A stretch of DNA of 64,000 bases from Roseiarcus sp050012775 (GCA_050012775.1 JBEKGN010000002.1:62001-126000); one strand, 5' to 3'; shown: positions 28,933-39,799, numbered from the stretch's first letter. Translations and numbers: made by a program. Notes: generated by a model from the letters alone, not told the origin.

Positions 28933-28950
28933 ATATTCCAATATTATATT
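28933..28950. promoter_or_regulatory. AT-rich dyads upstream of the third repressor
   Basis: Overlapping inverted repeats ATATT-CC-AATAT (28933-28944) and AATAT-T-ATATT (28940-28950), 23 bp before ATG 28910. Position and symmetry suggest an autoregulatory operator for the repressor. Confidence 0.4.
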
Positions 28951-29084
28951 TTAATACCCAAATCGTTCCACGTAAAGCCAATAGATGGGATATCTCTCGG
29001 GGATGCGGCCGGATCGGCGCGGAAACGCCGAAGGCCGGCGCGAGCGCCGCCGTTGTCCGGGCTCCCGCAGGCCTTCGCGCTCTA

Positions 29085-29975
29085 TCAATCGGCGAGCCGC
29101 CAAATGCGGCGCGCGTTGTCGTGGAAAAGTCGCGCGCGTTCCTCGTCGCTGCAGCCGCGCGTGATCGCGTGAGTCGCCGCCACCCATGTCGAGAGCGAAG
29201 CGGTCAGCGTGCAGACCGGCCAGTCGCTGCCCCAGACGACCCGGTCCCAGCCGAAGCGGCCGATCGCGTGTTCGACATAGGGCCGGATGTCGTCGACGCT
29301 CCAGGTCTCAGCGTCGGCATAGGCGACGACGCCGGATATCTTGACCGCGACGTTGGGCCGGAGGGCGATTTCGGCGATGCTTTCGCGCCAGGGATGTTCG
29401 GCGCGATCCTTGATCGCCGGCGCGCCGCAATGGTCGAGCACGAACTGCACTTGCGGACAAAGGTCGGCGAGGGCGATGGCCTTGCCGATCTGGTCGGGCC
29501 GCACGCAAAGATCGAACGGCCGGCCGGCGCCAGCGAGCCTGCCGACATGGGCGCGAAAAATAGCGGAGACGCTGAGGTCGTCGGCGACGACATGCAGCAC
29601 CCGGCGAAATCCCTTGACGAAGGGATCGGCGAGCTGGCGTTCCAGGAAGGCGGGAAAATCCGGATTTTCCGGCCGGCAAGCGCTGATGGCGCCGCGGAGC
29701 GGGCTCGCGGGCCTCTTGGCGAGAGTCTCGACATGGCGCGTCTCGGCTTCGATCTGCGCTTCCGCGACGTCCACTTCCATGTGCAGCGCGGCGCCGACGC
29801 CGCAGCGAAACGCCTCGGTCTGATAGCGTTCGAGAAGAAAATTCCGATCCAGCGCGGGAACGCCGGCGAGCCAGGGATAGCTCAGCGCGCCGCGATCGAT
29901 GAGGTGAAGATGGGTGTCGACGATGGTCGAGAAGGTCATCTTGCGAATCCGGGCGAATGGGACGCGAGGCGGCAT
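29085..29975 (-). CDS. Amidohydrolase family protein (sugar-lactone hydrolase-like)
   Basis: 296-residue TIM-barrel amidohydrolase-2 protein. Metal-site motifs are DTHLHLID near the N-terminus, VLDHCGAPAI in the middle and VVWGSDWPVCTL near the end. The closest familiar groups are L-fuconolactonase and 2-pyrone-4,6-dicarboxylate lactonase. It is divergent from an SDR resembling 2-keto-3-deoxy-L-fuconate dehydrogenase, which favours a lactonase of an oxidative fucose-like pathway. Start ATG 29975 has GGGGA upstream; ATG 29939 (MTFSTIVDTHLHL) is a good alternative. Confidence 0.75.
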   Translation of the reverse strand: MPPRVPFARIRKMTFSTIVDTHLHLIDRGALSYPWLAGVPALDRNFLLERYQTEAFRCGVGAALHMEVDVAEAQIEAETRHVETLAKRPASPLRGAISACRPENPDFPAFLERQLADPFVKGFRRVLHVVADDLSVSAIFRAHVGRLAGAGRPFDLCVRPDQIGKAIALADLCPQVQFVLDHCGAPAIKDRAEHPWRESIAEIALRPNVAVKISGVVAYADAETWSVDDIRPYVEHAIGRFGWDRVVWGSDWPVCTLTASLSTWVAATHAITRGCSDEERARLFHDNARRIWRLAD

Positions 29976-30158
29976 GATATCCCCAAGCGAAGAGCGTCGC
30001 CAAAGCGGTCGCTTCGCGCCGCCACGCGTCCCGATTTCGCCGGGGCTATTGCGCGCAAGCGGACGATGTGCTGATCGGTTGCGGGGAGGACGCCGGAGCG
30101 GCGACGGCGCGGTCGCGTCGCCGCGCCGCCGGCCCGCGCCAAAACGCTGGAGCCAAGC

Positions 30159-30902
30159 ATGTCGTTACGTTTGAAGGACAAAGTGGCGTTGCTGACCGCC
30201 GCGGGCGCGGGCATCGGGCGGGCGACCGCCGAAGCCTTCGCCGCCGAAGGCGCGCGGGTGATCGCCACGGACATCGATCTCAAGGGCTTGGCCGGGCTCG
30301 AGGGCGAACGACGGCGGCTCGACGTGCGCTCGAGCGAGGCGGTCGAGGCGCTGGCGCGCGAGGTCGGGCCGATCGACATTCTCTTCAATTGCGCGGGCTA
30401 CGTGCATCACGGCAGCGTGCTGGAGTGCGCGGACGGCGATTGGGATTTCTCCTTCGACCTCAATGTCAAATCGATGCATCGCACGATCCGGGCGTTTCTG
30501 CCGGGCATGCTGGAAAAGGGCGGCGGTTCGATCGTCAACGTCGCCTCGGCCGCCTCGTCGGTGCGCGGCATCGCCAATCGTTACGTCTACGGCGCCTCGA
30601 AGGCGGCGGTGATCGGCCTGACCAAGGCGGTGGCGGCCGATTTCATCCGGCGCGGCGTGCGTTGCAACGCGATCTGTCCGGGCACCGTGGAGAGCCCGTC
30701 GCTCGACCAGCGCATCGCCGCGCTCAGCGCGCAGACGAACCAACCTGTCGCGTCGGTGCGCCAGGCTTTCGTCGATCGCCAGCCGATGGGCCGGCTCGGC
30801 AAGGCGCAGGAAGTCGCCATGCTCGCGGTCTATCTCGCCTCGGACGAAAGCGCTTTCACGACGGGACAGATTCATCTCGTCGACGGCGGCTTCGCGCTTT
30901 AG
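30159..30902 (+). CDS. Short-chain dehydrogenase, 2-keto-3-deoxy-L-fuconate dehydrogenase-like
   Basis: 247-residue classical SDR. The cofactor fold is LLTAAGAGIGRATAEAF, the structural motif is NCAGYVHHGSVLEC, catalytic Tyr144 and Lys148 lie in YGASK, and ICPGTVESPSLDQR follows. The FDLNVKSMHRTIRAFLPGM stretch and Asp38 after the second strand indicate NAD preference and match the DHRS6/KDF-dehydrogenase branch. The shared 183-bp divergent region with the amidohydrolase suggests joint control. The exact substrate is inferred. Confidence 0.78.
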   Translation: MSLRLKDKVALLTAAGAGIGRATAEAFAAEGARVIATDIDLKGLAGLEGERRRLDVRSSEAVEALAREVGPIDILFNCAGYVHHGSVLECADGDWDFSFDLNVKSMHRTIRAFLPGMLEKGGGSIVNVASAASSVRGIANRYVYGASKAAVIGLTKAVAADFIRRGVRCNAICPGTVESPSLDQRIAALSAQTNQPVASVRQAFVDRQPMGRLGKAQEVAMLAVYLASDESAFTTGQIHLVDGGFAL

Positions 30903-30912
30903 CGATTTCCGA

Positions 30913-32313
30913 TCAAACGGCGCCGGTCGGCGGTTCGGGCCAGGCGCGCGCCTCGGAGGCGCGCATCGCCTCGAACGCCATGGCGACGCCGAGCACGCCG
31001 ACGTCGTCGAAGCGGCGGCCGATGATCTGCAGGCCGATGGGCAGGCCTTCGTCGCTGTAGCCGCAATTGATCGTCGCGGCCGGCTGCTCCGACATATTGA
31101 AAGCGACGGTGAAGCCGATGTGCGGAAAAGGATTGAGCGGATCGTCGCTCGGCGAGGGCAATTCGGCGGAATAGGCCGTGATTGGCGCGGTGGGCGACAG
31201 CACGAAATCGTAGGGCAGCGTCGCCATGACCGCCGCCTTGCGCATCGCCATGATCTGGCTGAAGCCGTGGAACAAAGCTTCGCCGCTGAGGCCCGTCGCC
31301 GATTCGGCCCAGGCGCGGATGAACGGCAGAACCTTTTCGCGCCGCTCCGGCGGCGTGGCGCGAAGGTCGATCAGCGCGCGCATGCGCCAGAAGCGGTCGA
31401 GCCCGTCGAGCATCTCCTGGGTCAGAAACGGCGCGAGCGGCTCGACGATCGCGCCGGCCGCCGCGAAATCGCGCGCCGCGCGCTCGACCGCCGCACGCAC
31501 CGGCGCGGTCGCGGCGTCGCCGCAGCCGGCCTCCATCAGAAGGCCGACGCGCAGGCCGCGAAATTCGGCCGGCTTGACGCGCCAATCGAGATTCTCAGGC
31601 GGCAGGCTGGTATAGTCGCGCGCGTCGGGCTGGGCGAGGCTCGCCATCATCAGCGCCGCATCGGCGACGCTGCGCGTCAAAGGCCCGGCGATGCGCCCGA
31701 TATAGGGCGGATCGATCGGCACGCGGCCGGCGCTCGGCTTCAGCCCGAAGAGTCCGCACCAACCCGCGGGCAAGCGCACCGAGCCGCCGATGTCGGTGCC
31801 CAGGTGCAGCGGGCCATATCCGGCCGCCGCCGCCGCCGCCGCTCCGGCCGACGAGCCCCCGGGATTGCGGTCGAGGTTCCAGGGGTTGCGCGCCAGCGCA
31901 TGAAAGCTCGAAAGGCCCGACGACAACATGCCGTAGTCCGGCATCGTCGTCTTGGCGAAGATTATGGCGCCGGCCTCACGCAGTCGCGCTGCGGGCGGCG
32001 CGTCGGCGGCGGCCGGCGTCAGTTCGCTCGCCGCCGTGCCCAGCGGAATCGGCTCGCCCTTGGTGGCGATGTTCTCCTTGACGGTCGTCGGCACGCCGTC
32101 GAGCGGCCCCATCGGCGCGCCGCGCCGCCAGCGCTCCTCGGACGCGCGCGCCTCGCTGAGCGCGCGCTCCGGCGCGAGGAGATAGGTCGCGTGGATATGC
32201 GGCTCGAAGCGCGCGACGCGCTGCAAGACGTCGCGCATCGCCTCGACCGGCGACAGGGCGCCGCTGCGATAGGCATCGAGCAGCGCGACGGCGCTTAGGC
32301 GAAAGGGCTGCAT
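30913..32313 (-). CDS. Amidase (amidase-signature family)
   Basis: 466-residue Ser-cisSer-Lys hydrolase. Lys79 (TTVKENIA), Ser154 (PGGSSAG) and Ser178 (DIGGSVR) form the triad, with the 24-residue Ser-Ser spacing typical of the family. It lacks GatA-specific neighbours (no gatB/gatC), so it is more likely a catabolic amidase. It lies 70 bp downstream of the peptide-type binding protein and in the same direction, suggesting that the transporter imports its amide or peptide substrate. Confidence 0.85.
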   Translation of the reverse strand: MQPFRLSAVALLDAYRSGALSPVEAMRDVLQRVARFEPHIHATYLLAPERALSEARASEERWRRGAPMGPLDGVPTTVKENIATKGEPIPLGTAASELTPAAADAPPAARLREAGAIIFAKTTMPDYGMLSSGLSSFHALARNPWNLDRNPGGSSAGAAAAAAAGYGPLHLGTDIGGSVRLPAGWCGLFGLKPSAGRVPIDPPYIGRIAGPLTRSVADAALMMASLAQPDARDYTSLPPENLDWRVKPAEFRGLRVGLLMEAGCGDAATAPVRAAVERAARDFAAAGAIVEPLAPFLTQEMLDGLDRFWRMRALIDLRATPPERREKVLPFIRAWAESATGLSGEALFHGFSQIMAMRKAAVMATLPYDFVLSPTAPITAYSAELPSPSDDPLNPFPHIGFTVAFNMSEQPAATINCGYSDEGLPIGLQIIGRRFDDVGVLGVAMAFEAMRASEARAWPEPPTGAV

Positions 32314-32383
32314 GGCGCTTTCACATATCCTCTCGATCGGAGAGGCAGCGTGAGTGGCCGGGGGACTAGCCGCAGGCCCCGGC

Positions 32384-33883
32384 CTACTTCCACGAAATCG
32401 CCGAGAGGTCGTTGACGAAGATCGGCGCGTTCTTCCACAGGCCGTTCAGCTTGGCGTCGGCGACGACGATGTTCGGGAGTTGGAACAGAAACGCGTTGAC
32501 GCTGTCGTCGGCGATTTGGCGCTGCGCCTCGCCGATCGCCTTCTTGAAGGCGTCTAGGTCCGGCGCCGCCTCGATCCGCGCGAAAATGTCGCGGAAGGCT
32601 TGGCTGTCGTATTGGAAATAGTAGTCGGGATTGGCGTAGATGCCGATGTCGAGCGGCTCGACGTGGCTGATGATCGTCAGGTCGAAGTTCTTGCCCTTGT
32701 AGACGCCCGACAGCCATTGCGCCCATTCGACGTTCTCGATTTTCGCCTCGATGCCGACTTCGGCGAGTTCGGCGGCGATGACCTCGCCGCTCTTGCGCGC
32801 ATAGTCGGGCGGCGGCAGGGTCAGCGTCAGCTCAAGCGGCGTCGCGACGCCGGCCGCCTTAAGCAAGGCTTTCGCCTTGGCCGGGTCGTGCGGATATTGT
32901 CCGGTCAGATCGACATAGCCGGGATCGTTGGGCGTGAGGTGGCTGCCGATCGGCGCGCCGAAACCGTTCATCGCGCCGTCGATGATCGACTTGCGGTCGA
33001 TCGCGTAAGCGATCGCCTGGCGCACGCGCAGGTCGTCGAGCGGCTTGCGCTTGTTGTTGATCCCCAGGATCGTCTTGCCCTCGGTGCCGCCGATCAACAC
33101 CTGGAAACGCGGATCGCTCTGGAATTGCGGGATGCTCTGAACGCTGGCGAAGCGCGGGAAGGCGTCGATGTCGCCGGCGAGCATCGCCGCGGTCGCCGCC
33201 GAAGGATCGCTGACGAAGCGGAACGTCGCATGAGCGATCGCGATCTTGCCCGCGTCGCGGAAACCGTCCCATTTGTCGAGCGTGACCGACGAACCCTTGT
33301 TCCAGGCCGCGAGCTTGTAGGGGCCGGTGCCGACCGGGTTGGTCGCTTCGCTCGCGACGCTCTTTTCGTCGACGATGACCGCCGTGTTCAGGCCGAGGTG
33401 AAACAAAGCTTCGAAGCTCGGAGCCTTGAACTTCAGCGTGACGACGTCGGGAGCGCTCGCGTCGATCGACTCGATCGAGGCGAAGAAGGCCTTTTCCTTG
33501 TTGGTCGAGTCCTTGGCCACGGCGCGCTCGAAGGAGAATTTCACGTCCTTCGACGAAAAGGCCTCGCCGTCCTGGAACTTGACGCCCTTGCGCAAAGTGA
33601 AGGTCAGCGTCTTGAGATCGGGCGAGAAGCTCCATTTTTCCGCCAGCAGCGGCGTGACGGAGAAATCGGCCTCGATCTTCGTCAGCCCCTCGAAGATGTT
33701 GTAATGCGTGATTTCGCCGATCGCGGCGGCCGCCCCGGCCGTCGGATCGAGCCCCGGCGGCTCGAGCACCATGCCGATCGTCACGCTGTCCTTCGACGCG
33801 GCGGCGAGCGCCGGAAAGGCGAGCGCCGTCGAAGCCGCGAAGGCGGCGCCGAGGGCGAGAATCAAGCGGGACGGTGAACGCAT
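32384..33883 (-). CDS. Peptide/opine-type ABC transporter substrate-binding protein
   Basis: 499-residue SBP_bac_5 (DppA/OppA-like) protein. The signal peptide at 1-28 ends in FPALAA. Family landmarks are GLDPTAGAAAAIGEITHYN, LAEKWSFSPDLKTLTFTLRKGVKF and AIAYAIDRKSII. ATG 33883 has AAGGAGC upstream; earlier codons add only a charged tail. It is separated by 144 bp from the ATPase gene upstream, so it may also have its own promoter or a higher transcript level. Ligand unknown. Confidence 0.9.
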   Translation of the reverse strand: MRSPSRLILALGAAFAASTALAFPALAAASKDSVTIGMVLEPPGLDPTAGAAAAIGEITHYNIFEGLTKIEADFSVTPLLAEKWSFSPDLKTLTFTLRKGVKFQDGEAFSSKDVKFSFERAVAKDSTNKEKAFFASIESIDASAPDVVTLKFKAPSFEALFHLGLNTAVIVDEKSVASEATNPVGTGPYKLAAWNKGSSVTLDKWDGFRDAGKIAIAHATFRFVSDPSAATAAMLAGDIDAFPRFASVQSIPQFQSDPRFQVLIGGTEGKTILGINNKRKPLDDLRVRQAIAYAIDRKSIIDGAMNGFGAPIGSHLTPNDPGYVDLTGQYPHDPAKAKALLKAAGVATPLELTLTLPPPDYARKSGEVIAAELAEVGIEAKIENVEWAQWLSGVYKGKNFDLTIISHVEPLDIGIYANPDYYFQYDSQAFRDIFARIEAAPDLDAFKKAIGEAQRQIADDSVNAFLFQLPNIVVADAKLNGLWKNAPIFVNDLSAISWK

Positions 33884-34027
33884 GCGACGCTCCTTCAGGT
33901 GGCGCAAGGGAGCCGGACAATAGCATCCGGCGCCGCGCCGGCGTCAAGCGGCGGCGAAGGGGTTCGCTTCGCCGTCGCGGGCAGGCTGGAGGCGGTCGTT
34001 CGTCCGGTTCGCTCCGCCGTTCGCGAG

Positions 34028-34983
<956 letters not shown>

Positions 34984-34987
<4 letters not shown>

Positions 34988-35958
34988 GCCAGGCGTCCCT
35001 CGGAGTCGATGCGGATGCAGCGCACGCGATGATCGGCCTCGAACTCGACCGTCGGCAATGGCGTGGCGCGGCAGGCGTCGAGAGTCAGCGGGCAGCGCCC
35101 GGCGAACGGACAGCCGCTCGGCGCGCTCACTGAAGGCGGCGCGGCGCCGGCGATGGCGCGCAGCCGCTCGCCGCGCGGCGCGCCGGGACGCGGCCGCGCG
35201 TCGAGCAGGGCGCGCGTATAGGGATGGCGCGCGCGCCGCAGCACCGCGTCGACCGGGCCGCTTTCCATGATGGTGCCGCCATACATCACCAGGACGCGCC
35301 GGCAATGGCGCGCGATCACCGCGAGGTCGTGGCTGACGAGCAGCATCGCCATGTCCGACTGTTCGCCCAGGCTCGCGAGCAGATCGAGAATTTTCGCCTG
35401 CACCGTGACGTCGAGCGCGGTCGTCGGCTCGTCCGCGATGATGAGCTTGGGGCCGCAGCTCAGCGCCATCGCGATCATCGCGCGCTGGCGCTCGCCGCCG
35501 GAAAGGGCGAAGGGATAGGCGCGGGCGATGCGCTCGGGATCGCGCAGCCTGACGCGATCGAGCAGCCGAACCGCTTCGGCCCAGGCCGCCGCCTTGCTCA
35601 TCGCGCGATGCAGAACGAGCGGCTCGGCGACCTGCGCGCCGATGCGGTGCAGCGGGTTCAGCGCGCTCATCGGCTCCTGGAAGATCATCGCGAGCCGATC
35701 GCCGCGCAATTTCTGCATCTCGGCCTCGCCGAGCCCAGCGAGATCCCGCGTCTCGAAGCGCATCGCCCCGGAAACGGCGGCGCCGTCGGGCAGCAGCCCC
35801 ATCAGCGCCAGCGCCGTCATCGTTTTGCCCGAGCCCGACTCGCCGACGACGCCGAGGCTTTCGCCGGCGGCGAGCGAAAACGAGACGTCGTGCACGACGC
35901 GCCGCGCGCCAGTGGGCGAGGGCAGATCGATGGCGAGGTCGCGAATTTCGAGGAGCAT
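34984..35958 (-). CDS. Dpp/Opp-type ABC transporter ATP-binding protein (DppD/OppD-like)
   Basis: 324-residue ATPase with Walker A GESGSGKTM, signature LSGGERQRAMIAMAL and Walker B KLIIADEPTTALD. The oligopeptide C-terminal domain has CPFAGRCPLTLDAC. It pairs with the DppF-like ATPase to energise the DppBC-like permease. It begins 1 bp after the permease stop and overlaps the next ATPase start by 4 bp. Confidence 0.9.
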
Positions 35959-35959
35959 G

Positions 35960-36802
35960 TCAGCGCCGCGCCCTGAGGCGGGGATCGAGCGCGTCGCGCA
36001 GACCGTCGCCGAGCAGGTTGAGCCCGAGCACGCTCAGCGCGACGGCGAGGCCGGGAAAGACCGCCAGGCGCGGCGCGACATACATCCAATTCTGCGCGTC
36101 GCTCAGCATCCGTCCCCAGGAGGCCTGCGGCGGCTGCGCGCCGAGACCGAGATAGGACAGCGCCGACTCGGCGAGAATGGCGACCGCGAACTGAATCGTC
36201 GCTTGCACGATCAGCGCCGGCGCCACGTTCGGCAGCACGTGGTCGAACGCGATGGCGAGGGGTCCGCGGCCCGCCGCGCGCGCCGCGAGGACGAATTCGC
36301 GCGCCAGCACGCCATTGGCCGTCGCGCGCGTCAACTTGGCGAAGATCGGCACGTTGTAAATGCCGATCGCGACGATCGCGTTGACGACGCCGGGGCCGTA
36401 GGTCGCGGTCAGCATGATCGCCGACAGCAAGGCGGGAAACGCGAAGGTGAAATCGCATAATTTCATGATCGCATCCTCGACGACGCCCTTCGCCGTCGCG
36501 GCGAGGAGGCCGAGCGCGACGCCGAAGACGAGGCCGATGCCGACGGCGATGAGGCCGACCAGAATCGAAACCCGCGCGCCCGCGAGAATCTGCGAAGCGA
36601 CGTCGCGGCCGAGCGCGTCGGCGCCCAGCCAATGCGCGAACGAGGGCTGGAGCAGCTTGTGCGGCACGTCGATCGCGTCGGGCGCATAGGGCGTCCAGAC
36701 GAGCGAGAGCGCGGCGGCGCCGATCAGCAGGGCGACGAGCGCGGCGCCGAGGCGCAGGCTGGCGCCGCCGCGCTCGCGCGTCTTGGCGACGATGGCGCTC
36801 AT
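35960..36802 (-). CDS. Dpp/Opp-type ABC permease (DppC-like)
   Basis: 280-residue permease with an N-terminal helix (about 18-36), the LGADALGRDVASQILAGAR segment typical of DppC/OppC, several further helices and the EAA-type loop EFVLAARAAGRGPLAIAFDH. ATG 36802 overlaps the preceding permease stop by 4 bp. Confidence 0.9.
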   Translation of the reverse strand: MSAIVAKTRERGGASLRLGAALVALLIGAAALSLVWTPYAPDAIDVPHKLLQPSFAHWLGADALGRDVASQILAGARVSILVGLIAVGIGLVFGVALGLLAATAKGVVEDAIMKLCDFTFAFPALLSAIMLTATYGPGVVNAIVAIGIYNVPIFAKLTRATANGVLAREFVLAARAAGRGPLAIAFDHVLPNVAPALIVQATIQFAVAILAESALSYLGLGAQPPQASWGRMLSDAQNWMYVAPRLAVFPGLAVALSVLGLNLLGDGLRDALDPRLRARR

Positions 36803-37749
36803 GCCGCGCGCGCCCGCAAGCGCGGGTCGATCGCCGCGCAGGCGAGATCGACGACGAAGTTCAGGCCGATCACGAACGCCGCGAGCAGCATGACGCAGTC
36901 CTCGACGACGAGCGCGTCGCGGTTGGCGATCGATTGCACGATGAGCCGGCCGAGGCCGGGCAGCACGAAGACGTTCTCGACGACGATGGCGCCGGCGACG
37001 AGATTGGCGAACTGCAGTCCCATGATCGTCAGAATCGGCGTCATCGCATTGGGCAGGGCGTGGCGCCAGAGGGTCGCGCGGCGGGACAGGCCCTTGGCGC
37101 GCGCGGTGCGGATGAAGTCCTCGTTCAGGGCCTCGAGCAGCGCGGAGCGCGTCACCCTCGTCAGGATCGCCGCTTGCACGAGGCCGAGCGATATCGCCGG
37201 CAGGATCAGCGCCGCGAGCGCGCGCCACGGGCCCTCCGCCCAGCCGGGAAAGCCGCCGGCCGGCGCGAGGCGCCAATGCACGGCGAAAATGAGCACGAGC
37301 ACGATGGCGAACCAGAAATTGGGAACGGCGAGGCCGACCTGGCTCGCCGCCATCACCGCCGCGTCGCCGGCGCGGCCGTGGCGTTCGGCGGCGTAGACGC
37401 CGGCGACGAGCGCCACCGCGCCGGCGATTCCCATCGACAGCAGCGCCAGCGGCGCGCTGACCGCGAGCCTCTGCGCGATCAGCGGGCCGATCGGCGAATC
37501 ATAGGCGTAGGACAGTCCGAAATCGCCACGCAAGGCGCCGGCGATCCAAGAGCAGTAACGCATCGCCATGGGTTGATCGAGCCCGAGCTTATGCGTGAGC
37601 GCCGCGACCGCTTCCGGCGTCGCGCTCGCTCCCAACATCGTCATCGCCGCGTTGCCCGGCAGGATTTCCAGCACGCCGAAGACGGCGAGCGAGGCGAAAA
37701 CCAAGGTCGCCGCCAGGACGAGCAATCGCTGAAACGTGTAGGCGAACAT
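36799..37749 (-). CDS. Dpp/Opp-type ABC permease (DppB-like)
   Basis: 316-residue permease opening MFAYTFQRLLVLAATLVFAS, a DppB/OppB-type first helix. It has the usual loop LGLDQPMAMRYCSWIAGALR and the EAA motif EDFIRTARAKGLSRRATLW near residues 213-231. First gene of the dppB-C-D-F, binding protein, amidase operon; the 113-bp gap to btaB upstream may hold its promoter. Confidence 0.9.
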   Translation of the reverse strand: MFAYTFQRLLVLAATLVFASLAVFGVLEILPGNAAMTMLGASATPEAVAALTHKLGLDQPMAMRYCSWIAGALRGDFGLSYAYDSPIGPLIAQRLAVSAPLALLSMGIAGAVALVAGVYAAERHGRAGDAAVMAASQVGLAVPNFWFAIVLVLIFAVHWRLAPAGGFPGWAEGPWRALAALILPAISLGLVQAAILTRVTRSALLEALNEDFIRTARAKGLSRRATLWRHALPNAMTPILTIMGLQFANLVAGAIVVENVFVLPGLGRLIVQSIANRDALVVEDCVMLLAAFVIGLNFVVDLACAAIDPRLRARAA

Positions 37750-37862
37750 GAGGATCCCGGATCGTCGGGCGCGCCCGACGCGCGGGACAATAGGTTGTCG
37801 TCGTTCGCTTTTCCAGCCTCGTCGTTAGGCAAGGCGCGCCGCGTTCGCGGGCAGGGCGCCGC

Positions 37863-38546
37863 CTAACTCGCGCGTCGGCCGGCGATATCGGAGGCTCGCG
37901 GGCCGGGCTTCTCGATCACGGCGCGGATCGCGTAGCCGCGCAGATGGTCGCGCGCCTCGCAGCGAACGCCGCGCGAGGCGGAAAGGGCCGCCAGCTCCGC
38001 CCGCATGGTCACGCGCGGCGTCACGTCGAAGGCGGCGAGCCAGCGATTGAGCCCGGCGCGAAACGGGGCGGGAAGGCCGGCCTGATCGCCGAAATCGACG
38101 ATATGCAGCGAGCCCCCGGGGGCCAATGCGTCGACCGCTTGGGCCAGAGCCTCGCGCCATGGCGGGATCATCGACAGGGCGTAGGAAATCATCACGCGCT
38201 CGAAACTCGGACGGCCGAACAAGCGCGCCGCGTCGAAAGACGTGGCGTCGCCCTGGGCCACGCGAACGCGCGACTCCAATCCCGCGCGGGCGATCGCGGC
38301 GCGCGCGCTCTCCAGCATTTCGTTCGAGACGTCGAGCCCGAAGAAACGCGCTTGGGGATAACGGCGCGCCATTTTGACGAGGTTGCGCCCGGTGCCGCAT
38401 CCGATTTCCAGCACGCCGTCGCCTGGCTGCGCGTCGAGTTCGGCGATCGTGGCGTCCCGGCCGAGCAGATAGAACTTCCGCGTGGCGTCGTAGATGTAGC
38501 GCTGACGCCGATACATGCGGTCCATCAGGACCTCGGCTTCGCTCAT
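37863..38546 (-). CDS. btaB: Diacylglyceryl-homoserine N-methyltransferase (BtaB)
   Basis: 227-residue class I SAM methyltransferase with motif I VLEIGCGTGRNLV and LDVSNEMLESARAAI. The opening MDRMYRRQRYIYDATRKFYLLGRD is typical of BtaB. It trimethylates diacylglyceryl-homoserine to the betaine lipid DGTS, which replaces phospholipids under phosphate limitation. Its ATG overlaps the btaA stop by 4 bp. Assignment rests on the motif and on the coupled btaA. Confidence 0.88.
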   Translation of the reverse strand: MSEAEVLMDRMYRRQRYIYDATRKFYLLGRDATIAELDAQPGDGVLEIGCGTGRNLVKMARRYPQARFFGLDVSNEMLESARAAIARAGLESRVRVAQGDATSFDAARLFGRPSFERVMISYALSMIPPWREALAQAVDALAPGGSLHIVDFGDQAGLPAPFRAGLNRWLAAFDVTPRVTMRAELAALSASRGVRCEARDHLRGYAIRAVIEKPGPRASDIAGRRAS

Positions 38547-39799
38547 GAGTTTTGTCCGACGAGCCTATAGAGATGGAAGGCGCCGTAGATCGAGGAGCGA
38601 TCGCGCCGAGCGAACTCCCGGCTCCGCTCGGCTTGGTATTCCCACGCCTCGAGCACGTCGGCGGGGACGCGGCCCGGCAACAGCCGCTCGTCCGCGGCGG
38701 TGCGGAAGATCACCCGAGCGCCCGGCCGCGCCGTGCGCGTGATCTGCGTCCAAAGATCCGTGAGGTCGGCGTCGTTCATCCAGTCCTGCGCGTCGAGCAG
38801 GACGTAGCAATCGAAGCTCCCGGCCGGGCTGTCGCGCAAAGTCTCGGTGAACGAGCGCTGGGCGAAGCCAACCCGATCGGCGCGCGCGCGCAGCGCCTCG
38901 AAATTGCTCTTCTGCAGGTAGGGCGGCAGCGAAGCGTCCGGACCGCTGGCGTAGCGGCGCCCGAACGCCTGCCAGGCGAAATAGTTCGAGTGGATGTCGA
39001 AGTCGCAGGCGAGCCGCTCCAGCCTCTGGCGCAGCACCGCGCCGATGCCGTCGGGAGAATCTTTCGACAACGCACGGTACTGCGCCGGCGGGATGCCGAG
39101 CCCGTAGAGCGAGGCGGGCTGGCGCATCAGCCAGCGCACCGACGGCTTGTCGAAGATCGGCGCGAGATGCCGATCGAACAAGACGCGTTGGTGCGCCAGG
39201 GAATTCGCCTTCAGCATGACGCTCGGATCGAGACCGTGCAGGCGCGCGAGCGCGTGTCCCGCGCCCAGAAAGCGCCCGAGCAGGCCGTGTCGATAGAAAT
39301 TGCGCGTGAACAGCGAGATGCGTCGTCGCCCGCCGAGCCCGCGCGCGTCCCAATAGGCGCGGGTGACGGGATCGACGCGATGGCGAAGAGCGGCGTCGTA
39401 GGCTTGCACGTTGGCGCGTGAATCGGCGCGACCGAAGAACCTCAGGAACGCTTCGTGGTTGGGCAGATGCTGCAATGCGGCCAGTTTAAGATTGCCGAGG
39501 GCGACATGCGCGCCGTTGAGATCGACGGCGACGATTTCCGCGGGGTCGGCGGTCAGATAGGAAAGCGCGTTGCATCCGCCCGAGGCGATGGTGATGACGC
39601 GATCCTTGGGACCTATTTCGAGCGCCTCGAGATCGACGACCGGGTCTTCCCAGATTTGCGGATAGACCAGGCCGCGAAACGCGACGGTGAAAAGACGCTC
39701 CAGGACGCCGGCGCGGGATAGCGGCTTGCTGCGATGGACTGCCGTCCGCAAGCCCTGTTCCGTGGCGCGCCGCGCGGCGCGAACTGACTGTTGCTGCAC
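38543..39799 (-). CDS. btaA: S-adenosylmethionine:diacylglycerol 3-amino-3-carboxypropyltransferase (BtaA)
   Basis: 418-residue BtaA (DUF3419). Characteristic segments are FRGLVYPQIWEDPVVDLEAL, VITIASGGCNALSYL and AVDLNGAHVALGNLKLAAL, then the late LLDAQDWMNDADL. It transfers the aminocarboxypropyl group of SAM to diacylglycerol, the first step of DGTS synthesis. The start is GTG 39799, five bases after GGAGG. A Pho-box-like repeat lies 52 bp upstream (39851-39868), fitting induction by phosphate starvation. Confidence 0.92.
   Translation of the reverse strand: MQQQSVRAARRATEQGLRTAVHRSKPLSRAGVLERLFTVAFRGLVYPQIWEDPVVDLEALEIGPKDRVITIASGGCNALSYLTADPAEIVAVDLNGAHVALGNLKLAALQHLPNHEAFLRFFGRADSRANVQAYDAALRHRVDPVTRAYWDARGLGGRRRISLFTRNFYRHGLLGRFLGAGHALARLHGLDPSVMLKANSLAHQRVLFDRHLAPIFDKPSVRWLMRQPASLYGLGIPPAQYRALSKDSPDGIGAVLRQRLERLACDFDIHSNYFAWQAFGRRYASGPDASLPPYLQKSNFEALRARADRVGFAQRSFTETLRDSPAGSFDCYVLLDAQDWMNDADLTDLWTQITRTARPGARVIFRTAADERLLPGRVPADVLEAWEYQAERSREFARRDRSSIYGAFHLYRLVGQNS

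Noticed and set aside
28933..28950. Copy of the common operator before the third repressor
   Set aside because: The dyads there have different arms and spacing, so I list them as a separate candidate.
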